Counted from the first letter of the stretch, positions 17,989 to 27,713 are shown. The stretch: DNA of 64,000 nucleotides from Thiotrichaceae bacterium UBA7357 (GCA_002470825.1 DKOR01000013.1:62001-126000), one strand, 5' to 3'. Numbers and translations: made by a program. The notes: generated by a model not told the origin, from the sequence alone.

Positions 17989-19338
17989 ATGGAAGCTATA
18001 AATTCAAACGCATTATCTGATAATCGTGATGGACTAATCGACATCATTGATTCCGTTTTAACTCAGGCAAAGAGCATGGGTGCCACTTCGGCAGAAGCCG
18101 ATATTGGTGCTGGGTCTGGTTTGTCTGCCAATGTTCGTAAAGGCGAGGTTGATAAGCTTGAATACGAGCGTGATAAAGGACTGGGAATTACTGTTTACAT
18201 CGACGGTCAAAAAGGTAATGCAAGTAGTTCCGATTTTAGTGAGAGCGCATTGAAAGAGTCTGTGCAAGCAGCTATCAGAATTGCACAACATGCTAGTCGT
18301 GATGACTGTGCAGGTCTAATAGAGCCTGAACTCATGGCAACAGTAGTCCCTGACCTTGATTTGTATCATCCCTGGTCAATTTCACCTGAAGCAGCCATCG
18401 ACCTGGCCATTGAATGTGAACAAGCTGCTTTTGCCTGCGACAAACGTATATCTAATTCTGATGGTTCTGTGGTCAGCACCTATTCAGGTATCAATCTTTA
18501 TGGGAATACAAATGGTTTTATCGATGGCTGGAATTGGTCGAGCCATACCATCGACTGCACTGTCATTGCAGAGGATAAAAAAGGTATGCAACGTGATGGT
18601 TGGTATAGCAAGACACGCGACTTTAATGATTTGGAATCCATCAATGATATTAGTAAAGAAGCGGTAAGAAGAACCGTATCCCGATTAGGTTCTCGTAAAC
18701 TCTCTACTCGACAGGTTCCGGTTATTTTTGAAGCACCCGTCGCATCAGGTCTTTTCTCAGCATTCATCACAGCTATTTCTGGTGGTAACCTTTACCGTCA
18801 AGCCAGTTTTTTGCTGAATAAAAAAAGTACGCAAGTATTTGCAGACCATATCAATATACGTGAAAAACCACATATAAAAAAAGCTTTGGGTAGTGCACCA
18901 TTCGATAATGATGGTGTGGCAACTAGGTCACGCGATATTGTTAAAAATGGTATGCTTCAAGATTATCTCTTGAGTGGTTACTCGGCTCGTAAGCTCGGAT
19001 TAGAGACCACAGGTAATGCTGGAGGAGTACGTAACCTTGTTATTGAGTCAGGCAAAAATAATTTAGACAATATGGTTAAAGAAATGAGTACAGGCTTATT
19101 AATAACCGACATGATTGGCTTTGGCGTCAATCAAGTTACTGGAGATTATTCACGCGGTGCATCCGGTTTCTGGGTTGAAAATGGTGAATTAATTTATCCG
19201 GTTGAAGAGATCACAGTTGCCGGAAATTTAACCGAAATGTATAAGAATATTACCAGTATCGGCAATGATGTAGATCTGCGTGGAAATATATTGACAGGTT
19301 CTGTAATGATTGATGCAATGACTGTTGCTGGGGAATGA
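17989..19338 (+). CDS. pmbA: Metalloprotease PmbA (TldE)
   Basis: Partner subunit of the TldD/TldE protease that processes peptides such as microcin B17 and CcdA. The N-terminal SANVRKGEVDKLEYERDKGLGI and the C-terminal TGDYSRGASGFWVENGELIYPVEEITVAGNL are family signatures; length 449 matches. TldE itself lacks the zinc-binding HExxxH of TldD, as here. tldD is not in the window. Divergent from uvrD with about 100 bases between the start codons. Confidence 0.93.
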   Translation: MEAINSNALSDNRDGLIDIIDSVLTQAKSMGATSAEADIGAGSGLSANVRKGEVDKLEYERDKGLGITVYIDGQKGNASSSDFSESALKESVQAAIRIAQHASRDDCAGLIEPELMATVVPDLDLYHPWSISPEAAIDLAIECEQAAFACDKRISNSDGSVVSTYSGINLYGNTNGFIDGWNWSSHTIDCTVIAEDKKGMQRDGWYSKTRDFNDLESINDISKEAVRRTVSRLGSRKLSTRQVPVIFEAPVASGLFSAFITAISGGNLYRQASFLLNKKSTQVFADHINIREKPHIKKALGSAPFDNDGVATRSRDIVKNGMLQDYLLSGYSARKLGLETTGNAGGVRNLVIESGKNNLDNMVKEMSTGLLITDMIGFGVNQVTGDYSRGASGFWVENGELIYPVEEITVAGNLTEMYKNITSIGNDVDLRGNILTGSVMIDAMTVAGE

Positions 19339-19493
19339 ATATGGAGAACAATAAAATAGAGCTCACTTAATCGATTAGATAACTTTACTTGGCGAAAATG
19401 AATAATAAAATTAGTAGCTAGACACTAAATCACGATTCGACCGAACTAATGTCACCTTATCAGTTACACTTTTCAAAGTGACTTATATTCTAA

Positions 19494-19527
19494 AATTGTA
19501 ATTCGAACTTAATTGTAATTCGAACTT
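19494..19527. repeat. Two tandem 17-bp direct repeats
   Basis: Exact head-to-tail copies of AATTGTAATTCGAACTT, followed by a partial third (ATTGTAA). Probably replication slippage in non-coding DNA. Confidence 0.85.
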
Positions 19528-19588
19528 ATTGTAAAAAAATTATCACAACGCCATCTCCATGATTTGTCATTCCAAAGATAAAACTAGA

Positions 19589-19723
19589 ATGTATTTTAAG
19601 CTAATTATGCATAAGGCTTCTAAAATAGATGCTTTCAAAAAATCAATGGCCGCTCTTAATGAAGAAAAAAAATTTACCACCAAATTTAACAATTCGCGGT
19701 ATTTAAAATATAAGACTAACTAA
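19589..19723 (+). CDS. Possible 44-residue small basic protein
   Basis: Open frame starting MYFKLIMHKASKIDAFKKSM, with a second possible start at 19607. The product would be very basic and helical. No recognised family and no strong ribosome-binding site, so coding status is doubtful; listed because the region is otherwise empty. Confidence 0.22.
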   Translation: MYFKLIMHKASKIDAFKKSMAALNEEKKFTTKFNNSRYLKYKTN

Positions 19724-19753
19724 CTTATTAAATCTGCCTATCAAAAAAACGCT

Positions 19754-19969
19754 TTATTTCCAACCCTGTATCCAATTTTCATTATTTTTTAGTGCCCGCC
19801 ATTCAATTGACTCTGAACGTTTAAATAGTACAGACTCAATTAAGCAATGAGTAATCTCACCTTTTTCATCAAACTCAATCTCTGTGATCAGAAAATGTTT
19901 CTCTTTGTTTAACGGTTTAATCGCAGTCCATTTACTATTGAGCAACTTACTAGGATTTATACTATTCAC
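19754..19969 (-). CDS. Small Trp-rich protein (TIGR02450 family)
   Basis: A 71-residue protein with the family pattern INPSKLLNSKWTAIKPLNKE, then KHFLITEIEFDEKGEITHC, IESVLFKRSESIEWR and a final W..GW. The family has no assigned function; it is found mainly in marine gammaproteobacteria and cyanobacteria. It stands alone between pmbA and msbA on the minus strand. Confidence 0.82.
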   Translation of the reverse strand: MNSINPSKLLNSKWTAIKPLNKEKHFLITEIEFDEKGEITHCLIESVLFKRSESIEWRALKNNENWIQGWK

Positions 19970-20105
19970 TTATAGTTTCTAATTTTTGCCTAATTATTAA
20001 ATTATTTCATGCCGCTTTTTTTGCATTGGCTGAAATGTCCTGTTTGCACCCCTTGATTCGATGAAATACTCTTTCTTCGATCTATTCATCTGTCATTTTA
20101 TTTCT

Positions 20106-21869
20106 TTAACTACTTATGGCCTCATACTCTCGAAACTGTATTTGGTGTAATCTGGCATAGTGGTTTTGTAACTTCAACAACTCATCATGCTTACCTTCTT
20201 CAACAATATGCCCCTTGTCTAATACTATGATGTGGTCTGCGTTCTCAATCGTAGACAAGCGATGCGCGATGATTAACGATGTACGGCCTCTCTTAACATT
20301 ATCTAATGCAGATTGAATATGACGCTCTGAACGTGTATCAAGTGAAGATGTTGCTTCATCTAGAATTAGTAACCTCGCATCTTTCAATAAAGCACGAGCA
20401 ATAGCTAACCGTTGACGTTGCCCACCTGATAAACGGGTTCCATCTTCGCCAACTATAGTATCCATCTTTTCAGGCAGATCTTTGATAAACTCTATTGCAC
20501 AAGCCGCTTCTGCTGCTGCCCAAATAGCTTCATCTGACGAATTATTTTTATCTCCATAGGCGATATTATTTCTAACACTATCATTGAATAGCACAACATC
20601 CTGACTAACATAGGCAATATTTTTTCGTAATGATAGTAATGACAGCTTTGTAATATCGATATCATCATAGAGTATTGTGCCCGCATGCAACTCATAAAAT
20701 CGTGGTATTAAATTTGCCAATGTTGTCTTGCCACTGCCTGATTCGCCAACCAGCGCGACAGTTTCCCCTGGTTTAATAACCAGGCTTATCGAATCTAGTG
20801 TCTCAGTTTTTGCTTCCGGATAACTGTATGAAGCATTTTTAAACTCGAGCGCACCTCTCACATCGGTTAAGTTCTTATAGCCTGATTGAGGCTCGATATC
20901 TGTATCGAGTATGTTGAATACACTCTCACTTGCAGCAAGTCCTTTTTGTATGTGCTCATTAACACCGGCTAATCGTTTCAACGGTCCAAGTATCATCGCT
21001 ATTGCTGCAAAAAAAGAAACAAAGTCTCCGACTAGCAAATTATCCGAACTGGCCTGTTGTGTAGCTACATAGATAATAATAGCGAGAAGAATAGCAGTAC
21101 ATATTTGTATCGCCGGACCCGTTGCAACAGAAGCACTTAAGAACTTCATGGCAAAACGACGATGCGCATTAACCGTTTTAAAGAAGCGCTGCTTCTCAAG
21201 CTTCTGTCCACCATAGAGTTTGATCACTTTTTGTGCGTCAAAACATTCTGCGAGCACATGATGAATATCGGCCATCGTCTCCTGTACCTTACGACTCATC
21301 TTACGCAAACGACGTTTAATAATAGTTACAATAATGGCGATAATCGGCGCGCCTAATAAGCAGATTAACGCTAGTGTCCAATCGATGTAGAACATCCAGC
21401 CAAGTAAACCCATTACAGACAATGAATCTCTGACTATCGTTGAAATAGCATTAGTTGACGCGTCTTTTATCTGGGTAACATCATAGGTAAACCGCGACAT
21501 CAAACTGCCGGAACGATTTGTGTCAAAGAATGAGGTTGGATAATCAATGAACCGTTCAAACATGGTTTGTCGAAGATCCATAATCACCTTATTTGCGACC
21601 CAATTTAGGGACAAGCCACTGATATAGGCAGACAAACTTCGAATAATAAATAAACCAACGAACAAAAATGGCATAAACGCAATTGTTTGGGGATCTTTTT
21701 CTATAAATGCACCATTTAATAGTGGCTGCATTAGGGCTGGGATAGCTGGATCAGTTGCCGCAAGCAGGACCATGCTGATGATTGATAATAAAAATACACG
21801 CCAGTAGGGAACGACATGGCTTAGCAGCCTGCGATATAAAATAATATCTGTATTCATTGATGAGCTCAA
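20106..21869 (-). CDS. msbA: Lipid A export ATP-binding/permease MsbA
   Basis: Homodimeric inner-membrane ABC flippase that moves lipid A-core to the periplasmic face. Six hydrophobic helices in the first 310 residues precede an ATPase domain with Walker A GESGSGKTTLANLIPRFY, Q-loop ISYVSQDVV-like (NIAYVSQDVVLFND), signature LSGGQRQRLAIARALLKDA, Walker B LLILDEATSSLD and the H-loop IIAHRLSTI. Length 587 matches E. coli MsbA (582). lpxK, the usual partner, is not adjacent. Confidence 0.92.
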   Translation of the reverse strand: MSSSMNTDIILYRRLLSHVVPYWRVFLLSIISMVLLAATDPAIPALMQPLLNGAFIEKDPQTIAFMPFLFVGLFIIRSLSAYISGLSLNWVANKVIMDLRQTMFERFIDYPTSFFDTNRSGSLMSRFTYDVTQIKDASTNAISTIVRDSLSVMGLLGWMFYIDWTLALICLLGAPIIAIIVTIIKRRLRKMSRKVQETMADIHHVLAECFDAQKVIKLYGGQKLEKQRFFKTVNAHRRFAMKFLSASVATGPAIQICTAILLAIIIYVATQQASSDNLLVGDFVSFFAAIAMILGPLKRLAGVNEHIQKGLAASESVFNILDTDIEPQSGYKNLTDVRGALEFKNASYSYPEAKTETLDSISLVIKPGETVALVGESGSGKTTLANLIPRFYELHAGTILYDDIDITKLSLLSLRKNIAYVSQDVVLFNDSVRNNIAYGDKNNSSDEAIWAAAEAACAIEFIKDLPEKMDTIVGEDGTRLSGGQRQRLAIARALLKDARLLILDEATSSLDTRSERHIQSALDNVKRGRTSLIIAHRLSTIENADHIIVLDKGHIVEEGKHDELLKLQNHYARLHQIQFREYEAISS

Positions 21870-22034
21870 ATTATCCTTTTGTAAATCAGCGTGTTATATA
21901 GCTTATAATGCCCGTGAAAATAGAATTGTGCAATGTACTAAAGAGTAATCCTGCGACAAAGTTGAAGCCGTAATGTTAAATAAAATACTAATTAAATATA
22001 GAAAATACATTCTTCTGAGGATATTCTAAACACC

Positions 22035-22913
22035 ATGTCACACAAACACCCAATAATTGCTGTAACAGGCTCCTCAGGCGCGGGCACCAGTATTGCAAGA
22101 GATGCATTTGAAACTATGTTTCGAAAAATCGGTATTAAACCGGCCTATATAGAGGGTGATTGTTTCCATCGATATGATCGAGCTGAGATGGAAAAGCTAA
22201 GTGCGAAAGCAGAAATGAATGGAGAAAACCTGACCCATTTTGGGCCCGAAGGTAATCTTTTTAACGAATTGGAAGCTTTATTCAGTGGATATGGCGAAAA
22301 AGGTACCGGACAACGTCGTTTTTATATTCATGATGCAAAAGAAGCGTCGCAACATGGTTTGCCAACTGGTTCAATAACTTCTTGGGAACCTATCGAGGAA
22401 CAATCCGATTTACTTTTTTATGAAGGGTTACATGGTGGTCTGATAACCGACCTTGTCGATGTATATCAACATGTTGATCTACTCATAGGATTCACACCCA
22501 TCATTAATTTGGAGTGGATGCAAAAAATTCACAGAGACCGCGCACTCCGTGGTTATACAACGGAAGATGCGACTAAGCTTATTCTGGATCGTATGCACGA
22601 CTATATGCACTACATTATTCCTCAGTTTTCTCTTACAGATATTAACTTTCAACGCGTACCTACAATAGATACATCTAATCCGTTCGCAGCGGACGACATA
22701 CCTAATAATGATGAGAGTTTCAGCGTAATACATATCCGAAATCAGGAAAAAATTGAGGTTGATTTTCGTTATCTACTTGAGATGCTTGAAGGCTCGATGA
22801 TGTCGAGCCCAGAAACAATTGTAGTGCCTGCTGGAAAAATGATTTTTGCAATGCAATTAATACTTACCCCTTTGATAACAAAGTTATATGCCCAAAAGGA
22901 AACCTTTATTTGA
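22035..22913 (+). CDS. Phosphoribulokinase (class I)
   Basis: ATP-dependent kinase making ribulose-1,5-bisphosphate from ribulose-5-phosphate. Walker A is GSSGAGTSIARDAF; the substrate region CFHRYDRAEMEKL and FGPEGNLFNELE, plus FYEGLHGG, belong to the octameric proteobacterial class I enzyme (292 residues). It is followed by a ParA-like ATPase and a ferredoxin reductase on the same strand. No RuBisCO gene is in the window; non-autotrophs such as E. coli also keep a prkB homologue, so it does not by itself prove a Calvin cycle. Confidence 0.9.
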   Translation: MSHKHPIIAVTGSSGAGTSIARDAFETMFRKIGIKPAYIEGDCFHRYDRAEMEKLSAKAEMNGENLTHFGPEGNLFNELEALFSGYGEKGTGQRRFYIHDAKEASQHGLPTGSITSWEPIEEQSDLLFYEGLHGGLITDLVDVYQHVDLLIGFTPIINLEWMQKIHRDRALRGYTTEDATKLILDRMHDYMHYIIPQFSLTDINFQRVPTIDTSNPFAADDIPNNDESFSVIHIRNQEKIEVDFRYLLEMLEGSMMSSPETIVVPAGKMIFAMQLILTPLITKLYAQKETFI

Positions 22914-22962
22914 CTATGAATGTTGATTTACAAGCACTTGATATCAATGTTTTAATAACTCC

Positions 22963-23622
22963 ATGCGCACAATACTTGTTCTGAATCCTAAAGGCGGAAG
23001 TGGAAAAACTACTCTAGCGACCAATATCGCCAGCTATTTCTCTATAAAAAACAAAAAAGTAACACTGGCAGACTGTGATCCCCAAGGTTCGAGCCAGGAC
23101 TGGCTAAAGATGAGACCAGATAAAGAAAATTTTATATACGAGGCAGTATTGACGAAGCGTAATTTGAAAGTTTCAAAAGATACTGACATCCTGGTCATGG
23201 ATACACCTGCCGGAGTAACCGATAAAAGACTTAGTAAGTTCCTCAATCAGGCTCAAACCATGATAATACCAGTGATTGCTTCGCCAATAGACATCCGTGC
23301 GGCTGAGCATTTTATTGAGAAATTATTTTCTCTGAAAGGAACCATTAATCACAGAATCAAGATTGCAACGGTTGCTAATCGTGTAAGAGAAGACACCTTA
23401 ATTGCTGCAAAACTTGAATACTATTTAGATAAACTCAAACTACCTGACGGCAAACGCCTACCATTTGTCACTATGTTACGCCAAAGTCAAAATTATATTA
23501 ATGCAGCAGAACGTGGTTTAAGTATATTTGAATTACCTCCTTCAAAAACGTATTATGATCGTGAACAATGGGAGCCTCTGCTTCGTTGGTTAAATAGCAG
23601 TAAAAGTCAACCAAATAATTAA
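22963..23622 (+). CDS. ParA/MinD-type ATPase
   Basis: Deviant Walker A motif PKGGSGKTTLATNIA (residues 9-23), Walker A' DCDPQGSSQDWL and Walker B DILVMDTPAGVTD identify a ParA-family ATPase of 219 residues. No parB or parS sequence is next to it, so it is an orphan that may position a cell component (chemoreceptor, pilus or carbon-fixation body) or simply regulate. Located 49 bases after the phosphoribulokinase gene. Confidence 0.85.
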   Translation: MRTILVLNPKGGSGKTTLATNIASYFSIKNKKVTLADCDPQGSSQDWLKMRPDKENFIYEAVLTKRNLKVSKDTDILVMDTPAGVTDKRLSKFLNQAQTMIIPVIASPIDIRAAEHFIEKLFSLKGTINHRIKIATVANRVREDTLIAAKLEYYLDKLKLPDGKRLPFVTMLRQSQNYINAAERGLSIFELPPSKTYYDREQWEPLLRWLNSSKSQPNN

Positions 23623-23666
23623 TTCACTGAATTACAGCACCATCTACTGTAATCATTTAAATCGTT

Positions 23667-24677
23667 ATGTCATATAAAGTTCAACTTTTAGATGAAGATA
23701 TTGTGTTCGTGACTGAAGAGCATGAAACAATACTTGAAGCAGCCTTGCGGCAGGGACATAGCTTACCCTATGGGTGTCGCAACGGTATTTGTGGCTCATG
23801 TAAAAGTAAAGTAGTTTCAGGTGATGTTGTTTATCCTGATGGAACACCTGAAGGACTAGAGGAGAATGACATCAAACAAGGCTATGCCTTTCTATGTCGG
23901 GCTAAAGCAAATTGCGATGTCGTTATCAAAGCACGAACAGTTGAAACTGCAACAGTTCTAAGAATACGTCAGTTTCCCTGCCGTGTTGCTAGATGTGAGA
24001 AGCTCAATGATGACGTCATGCGTTTAGTGCTCGCACTGCCAAAAACAGAACGATTACAATTTTTGGCAGGCCAATATATTAATATTATTTTGCAAGACGG
24101 CAAACATCGTTCATTCTCATTAGCCAGTCCTCCAGATCAAGACCAAAATTTAGAGCTACATATTCGTCATTATAATGGTGGTTTATTCTCTGAATATGCC
24201 TTCAAAGATTTGACTGAAAAAACGTTATTACGTATTGAGGGACCATTAGGTCAATTCACTCTACAAGAGTCAGATAGACCTATGATAATGATCGCTGGTG
24301 GTACTGGTTTTGCTCCCATCAAAAGTCTAATCGAATACTCGCTTAAAAAGAACCACAAAAGATCCATTCAGTTTTATTGGGGTGCACGAACAGTTTTCGA
24401 TCTATATCTTAATGAAATAGCTGAAACGTGGTCGAACGAGAATGAGCATATTCAATATTATCCTGTGTTATCTAAAGTTGATAAATTGAATGACTGGACT
24501 GGCAAAACGGGTTTTGTGCATGACGCTGTGTTGAAAGATCATGCCGACTTATCTGGTTACGACATATATGCATGTGGACCACCACCAATGATCAATGCGA
24601 TTGTAGAATCATTCCCGAAAAATGGTTTAGATAAAGACAGATTATATTCCGACTCGTTTGAATTTGCTGCCAATTAG
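23667..24677 (+). CDS. 2Fe-2S ferredoxin-fused NAD(P)H oxidoreductase (AscD/UbiB-type reductase family)
   Basis: An N-terminal plant-type ferredoxin domain (CRNGICGSC at about 37-45 plus CRAKAN further on) is joined to a flavin domain with HRSFSLASPP and an NAD domain with GGTGFAPIKS and CGPPPM. Such 336-residue proteins are usually named CDP-6-deoxy-delta-3,4-glucoseen reductase but most serve as generic electron suppliers to oxygenases or flavin enzymes. Its stop codon shares bases with the stop of convergent hemY. Confidence 0.87.
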   Translation: MSYKVQLLDEDIVFVTEEHETILEAALRQGHSLPYGCRNGICGSCKSKVVSGDVVYPDGTPEGLEENDIKQGYAFLCRAKANCDVVIKARTVETATVLRIRQFPCRVARCEKLNDDVMRLVLALPKTERLQFLAGQYINIILQDGKHRSFSLASPPDQDQNLELHIRHYNGGLFSEYAFKDLTEKTLLRIEGPLGQFTLQESDRPMIMIAGGTGFAPIKSLIEYSLKKNHKRSIQFYWGARTVFDLYLNEIAETWSNENEHIQYYPVLSKVDKLNDWTGKTGFVHDAVLKDHADLSGYDIYACGPPPMINAIVESFPKNGLDKDRLYSDSFEFAAN

Positions 24678-25849
24678 TTTTTTGTTGCAAGTTTAAGACC
24701 TTTTTCATAGCATTCAGCCGCCGCCTCACAATTTTTATTTTGTTCGTACAAGCGCGCAAATTCATAATATGCTTCTGGATTAGCCTGAACATTAATGCTT
24801 TCTTGTAAATAATCCTTTGCCTTACCCCACAATTGCCCACGCATACAAATACGACCGAGTGTTAAAAGCAAAACAGCATCTCGTGCATGATTGATCAACC
24901 AAGATTCAGCAGTGGCCTGTTGCTTTATCAAATCGGACGCTACTACAAATCCATATAAACATACTAATGAATCATCCCATTGTCGTTTCAATGCCTTTTT
25001 TAACAAAATTTCGCAGTCTGCTGCTGCATCAAATTTGAGTCTTTCAGTAACATATACTCTTACTAAATAGTGATGTTGTTTTAATTTATACGGAATATTA
25101 GTCCAAATAATATTTATCGTATTCTTATCTTTTTTGTTGCCTGCTTCCTTTAGCAAACTTGCGTAGGCACCCAACTTTTTTTCTTGAAGTTCTTCTTTAG
25201 TTAAGAGATTAGTCTTTTTAATAGAAGGTATTATATTCAATATTGATTGCCAATCGTTTAGATCAGTATAGGTTTCTAATAAATATTTTTTTACCTGATT
25301 TTGATTTGGCTTCTCCTTTTGCAAACATTTTAAAGTTGCTAGTGCTTGTTCTGTTTGATGTTCGCTTAATTGTAGTTCTGCTTGCGTTAAACCAACAGAA
25401 AGGCTCCCATCAGGATTGTGGTAATGAGCCAAACGCAAATATTCATCGCGACGAACAACTGCATGTAGCTCCTGCGCTGCACGTGCCGCAAAAAGATAAC
25501 TAACATAGGCCGCTCTACTATATGGTGCTGCTTTGCAAAAAGCACGTTCGGCCTGCTTCCAACGTCCCTCAGTCAGATTTATTAAGCCTTGGGTCAAATA
25601 TTTTTCTGCACGCCGATGCTGTCGCCAAGCTTTTATTTCTTTTGGTATTTCAAAAAATCGTACTAAACTACGCACAGTGAAATAAGTTATTAGGAAACCA
25701 AAGGATAAAACAACTACAAACAAAGCCGCTGTTGTCTGTATAGTCCAATCGGAAATTTTCATAATAATATGGCCTGTATCAGAACCAACCAAAGAACCAA
25801 TCAAAATAGCAGATAATAAGGTCAGTAGGCCTAAAAGTAATAATTTCAT
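24674..25849 (-). CDS. hemY: HemY, TPR-like protein of the heme operon
   Basis: Inner-membrane protein with two N-terminal membrane spans (about residues 3-22 and 38-60), the HemY_N segment including IPKEIKAWRQHRRAEKY, and C-terminal tetratricopeptide-like repeats (for example YYEFARLYEQNKNCEAAAEC). Last gene of hemC-hemD-hemX-hemY. Its role in heme synthesis is unproven. This is the gammaproteobacterial HemY, not the Gram-positive protoporphyrinogen oxidase of the same name. The start overlaps hemX by four bases. Confidence 0.9.
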   Translation of the reverse strand: MKLLLLGLLTLLSAILIGSLVGSDTGHIIMKISDWTIQTTAALFVVVLSFGFLITYFTVRSLVRFFEIPKEIKAWRQHRRAEKYLTQGLINLTEGRWKQAERAFCKAAPYSRAAYVSYLFAARAAQELHAVVRRDEYLRLAHYHNPDGSLSVGLTQAELQLSEHQTEQALATLKCLQKEKPNQNQVKKYLLETYTDLNDWQSILNIIPSIKKTNLLTKEELQEKKLGAYASLLKEAGNKKDKNTINIIWTNIPYKLKQHHYLVRVYVTERLKFDAAADCEILLKKALKRQWDDSLVCLYGFVVASDLIKQQATAESWLINHARDAVLLLTLGRICMRGQLWGKAKDYLQESINVQANPEAYYEFARLYEQNKNCEAAAECYEKGLKLATKN

Positions 25850-26925
25850 TGCGCCGTATCTAGCCCATCATCATTAATATCGCTATTTGTCTCTTCTTGA
25901 AAACGCATGAGTGCACGAACTGATTCAAGTGATGAACTAATATCAATACTCGAGTATTCAAGTTCCAAGTTTTTCATCTTTTTTAATGAATCATAAATAG
26001 TTTCAGAAGATGCATCAGACAAATCAAAATATTCATCTAACCAGAGTTCCACACGCCTAATAGAAGCATGCAGATTATTTGTATCACGATTAAAGACAGC
26101 CAACCGTGCATTGGCTAATTCAAGCTTTAGATTCACCCTTAGAAAATATATTTGATCTGGCAATAAAAAAGCCTGAGTCAGCTCTGAATCATGTGTTATT
26201 ACAACTAAACTTTTTATTTCCTTCAAAACCAGCATAAAGAAATTTTTTATTTCGTTTGAACTATCCTCGTTTTCTTTAGAGCTTATTTCTGGTTTTTTTA
26301 TGGCAGCATATTCTTTGATAGGAAGCTGATCCACTCGGTTTATAAGATTAGATAAAGACAAACCTAGCTGACTCAGATTAGGCTGGTTTAATGTCCTAAG
26401 CTTATTTATATCTGCAATCAATTGATCTCGCACACTCAATGACATGGGGTCACGTAGACCATTTAATCTCGCGCTTGCAGCTTCCATAGCAGCCAAAGCA
26501 GTTTCCATGTCATGACCAAGTTGAATATTATGACTAGCTATAATTAATAGATGTTCAACTTCGATAAGTGCATAATCTTCATTAATATCAATTTCCTGCT
26601 CTGCGGATCGGCTGACAACTTCTGTCAATATTTTATAACTTGTTTCTAACTCATCCAGTGTTTTTCTAAATTCATGAAAAATTAATTTTGATTGTTTTAC
26701 TTTTTTATCTATCTCGAGGAGAACATTTCTTTCGACAGTAATTGTTGTCATCAACGTTGATTCAAGTGTTTTAAACTTTTGGTGACCGTAATAAAAAAAA
26801 GCCGTGAAGACGATAATGAAGAATAATATTGAGATTAAAAATTTTTTATTGCCATTATTTTTGGCTATTACAGATTCAAAATCATTTTTTGTTTCAATAA
26901 CCTTGTCTTTTATTTCTTCACTCAT
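25846..26925 (-). CDS. hemX: HemX family protein
   Basis: A single membrane helix (about residues 28-47, KKFLISILFFIIVFTAFFYYG) precedes long coiled-coil regions and a conserved C-terminal half (VEHLLIIASHNIQLGHDMETALAAMEAA; FLRVNLKLELANARLAVFNRD). Often mis-named uroporphyrinogen methyltransferase, it lacks that enzyme's SAM motifs. Third gene of the hem operon; probably a membrane-linked assembly partner. Confidence 0.88.
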   Translation of the reverse strand: MSEEIKDKVIETKNDFESVIAKNNGNKKFLISILFFIIVFTAFFYYGHQKFKTLESTLMTTITVERNVLLEIDKKVKQSKLIFHEFRKTLDELETSYKILTEVVSRSAEQEIDINEDYALIEVEHLLIIASHNIQLGHDMETALAAMEAASARLNGLRDPMSLSVRDQLIADINKLRTLNQPNLSQLGLSLSNLINRVDQLPIKEYAAIKKPEISSKENEDSSNEIKNFFMLVLKEIKSLVVITHDSELTQAFLLPDQIYFLRVNLKLELANARLAVFNRDTNNLHASIRRVELWLDEYFDLSDASSETIYDSLKKMKNLELEYSSIDISSSLESVRALMRFQEETNSDINDDGLDTAQ

Positions 26926-26931
26926 TAAATC

Positions 26932-27705
26932 CTATTCTCCTACAAGATCAAGAATTGCTAACAGAAGACCTTCATCGCTTTTATTTACAGCAATGCTCGT
27001 ATTTGAGACAAAGCCTAATTCTTTCGCAAGGCGATCACTTCTAGTCGACATTAAAACTAATGGCGTATTAAATAATTGAAGCTGATTATTTTCTGAAATA
27101 AGGGAAACCAAATTGTTAAGTCCTTCATTGCTAGTAATTACAATCGCATCTAATTTTGTATTTTGCCATGCTTGGTAGATATCATTAATATCATTTTCAG
27201 GCAGACATCTTTTATATACTTCTGCATAATCAACTGAGGCACCTCTACTCTTTAGATTCTCGGCTAAGTATTCACGTCCACCAACACCACGAATAATCAG
27301 TACTTTTTTATCTTTTAGCCTTTTTTCCTGCATTTGTGATAGATCTAAGAGTGCATTGCTATCCGCTTGCACACCAGCATGTATTACATTCTTAACATTC
27401 CTATCAAGCAGAACTTTTGCCGTCCCAGCACCTATAGCAAAAATCTTAATATGTGATGGCAATCTAACCAGACTCAAGTAGCGATCAAAAGCAAACTCTA
27501 CAGCATTACGACTAATGAATATTATAAAATCGTACCCAGAAAATGAATTACTTTTTACAAAGTTTTTATCAGATTCGTGAATAGGCTGGATGTCGATAGT
27601 TGGAAAAGCAATAGCTTCTCCCCCATTAGAGGATATTAAATTACACAAATTATCGGCTTGATGTTTTGGTCTTGTTACTAATATTTTTTTTTTCTTTAAC
27701 CTCAT
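26932..27705 (-). CDS. hemD: Uroporphyrinogen-III synthase HemD
   Basis: Cytosolic enzyme that closes hydroxymethylbilane with ring D inversion. The two-lobed fold is shown by LVTRPKHQADNLCNLI near the N terminus, FISRNAVEFAFDR, IFAIGAGTAKVL, LIIRGVGGREYLAENL, the conserved Tyr in VDYAEVYKR, and ITSNEGLNNLV. Sequence is divergent, as usual for HemD. It lies eight bases from hemC. Confidence 0.9.
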   Translation of the reverse strand: MRLKKKKILVTRPKHQADNLCNLISSNGGEAIAFPTIDIQPIHESDKNFVKSNSFSGYDFIIFISRNAVEFAFDRYLSLVRLPSHIKIFAIGAGTAKVLLDRNVKNVIHAGVQADSNALLDLSQMQEKRLKDKKVLIIRGVGGREYLAENLKSRGASVDYAEVYKRCLPENDINDIYQAWQNTKLDAIVITSNEGLNNLVSLISENNQLQLFNTPLVLMSTRSDRLAKELGFVSNTSIAVNKSDEGLLLAILDLVGE

Positions 27706-27713
27706 TCTAATGA

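Larger units (their letters stand above)
19339..19753. other. Intergenic region with a 17-bp tandem repeat
   Basis: Low-complexity AT-rich DNA between convergent pmbA and the Trp-rich gene. It contains two exact tandem copies of AATTGTAATTCGAACTT (19494-19510 and 19511-19527) and one short plus-strand ORF (see separate entry). No terminator or RNA gene was recognised. Confidence 0.6.

Noticed and set aside
22035..22913. Uridine kinase instead of phosphoribulokinase
   Set aside because: Length and the CFHRYDR and FGPEGN segments fit class I phosphoribulokinase rather than the shorter uridine kinases.
22963..23622. Plasmid-type parAB partition locus
   Set aside because: No parB and no parS-like repeats nearby; surrounding genes are chromosomal house-keeping genes.
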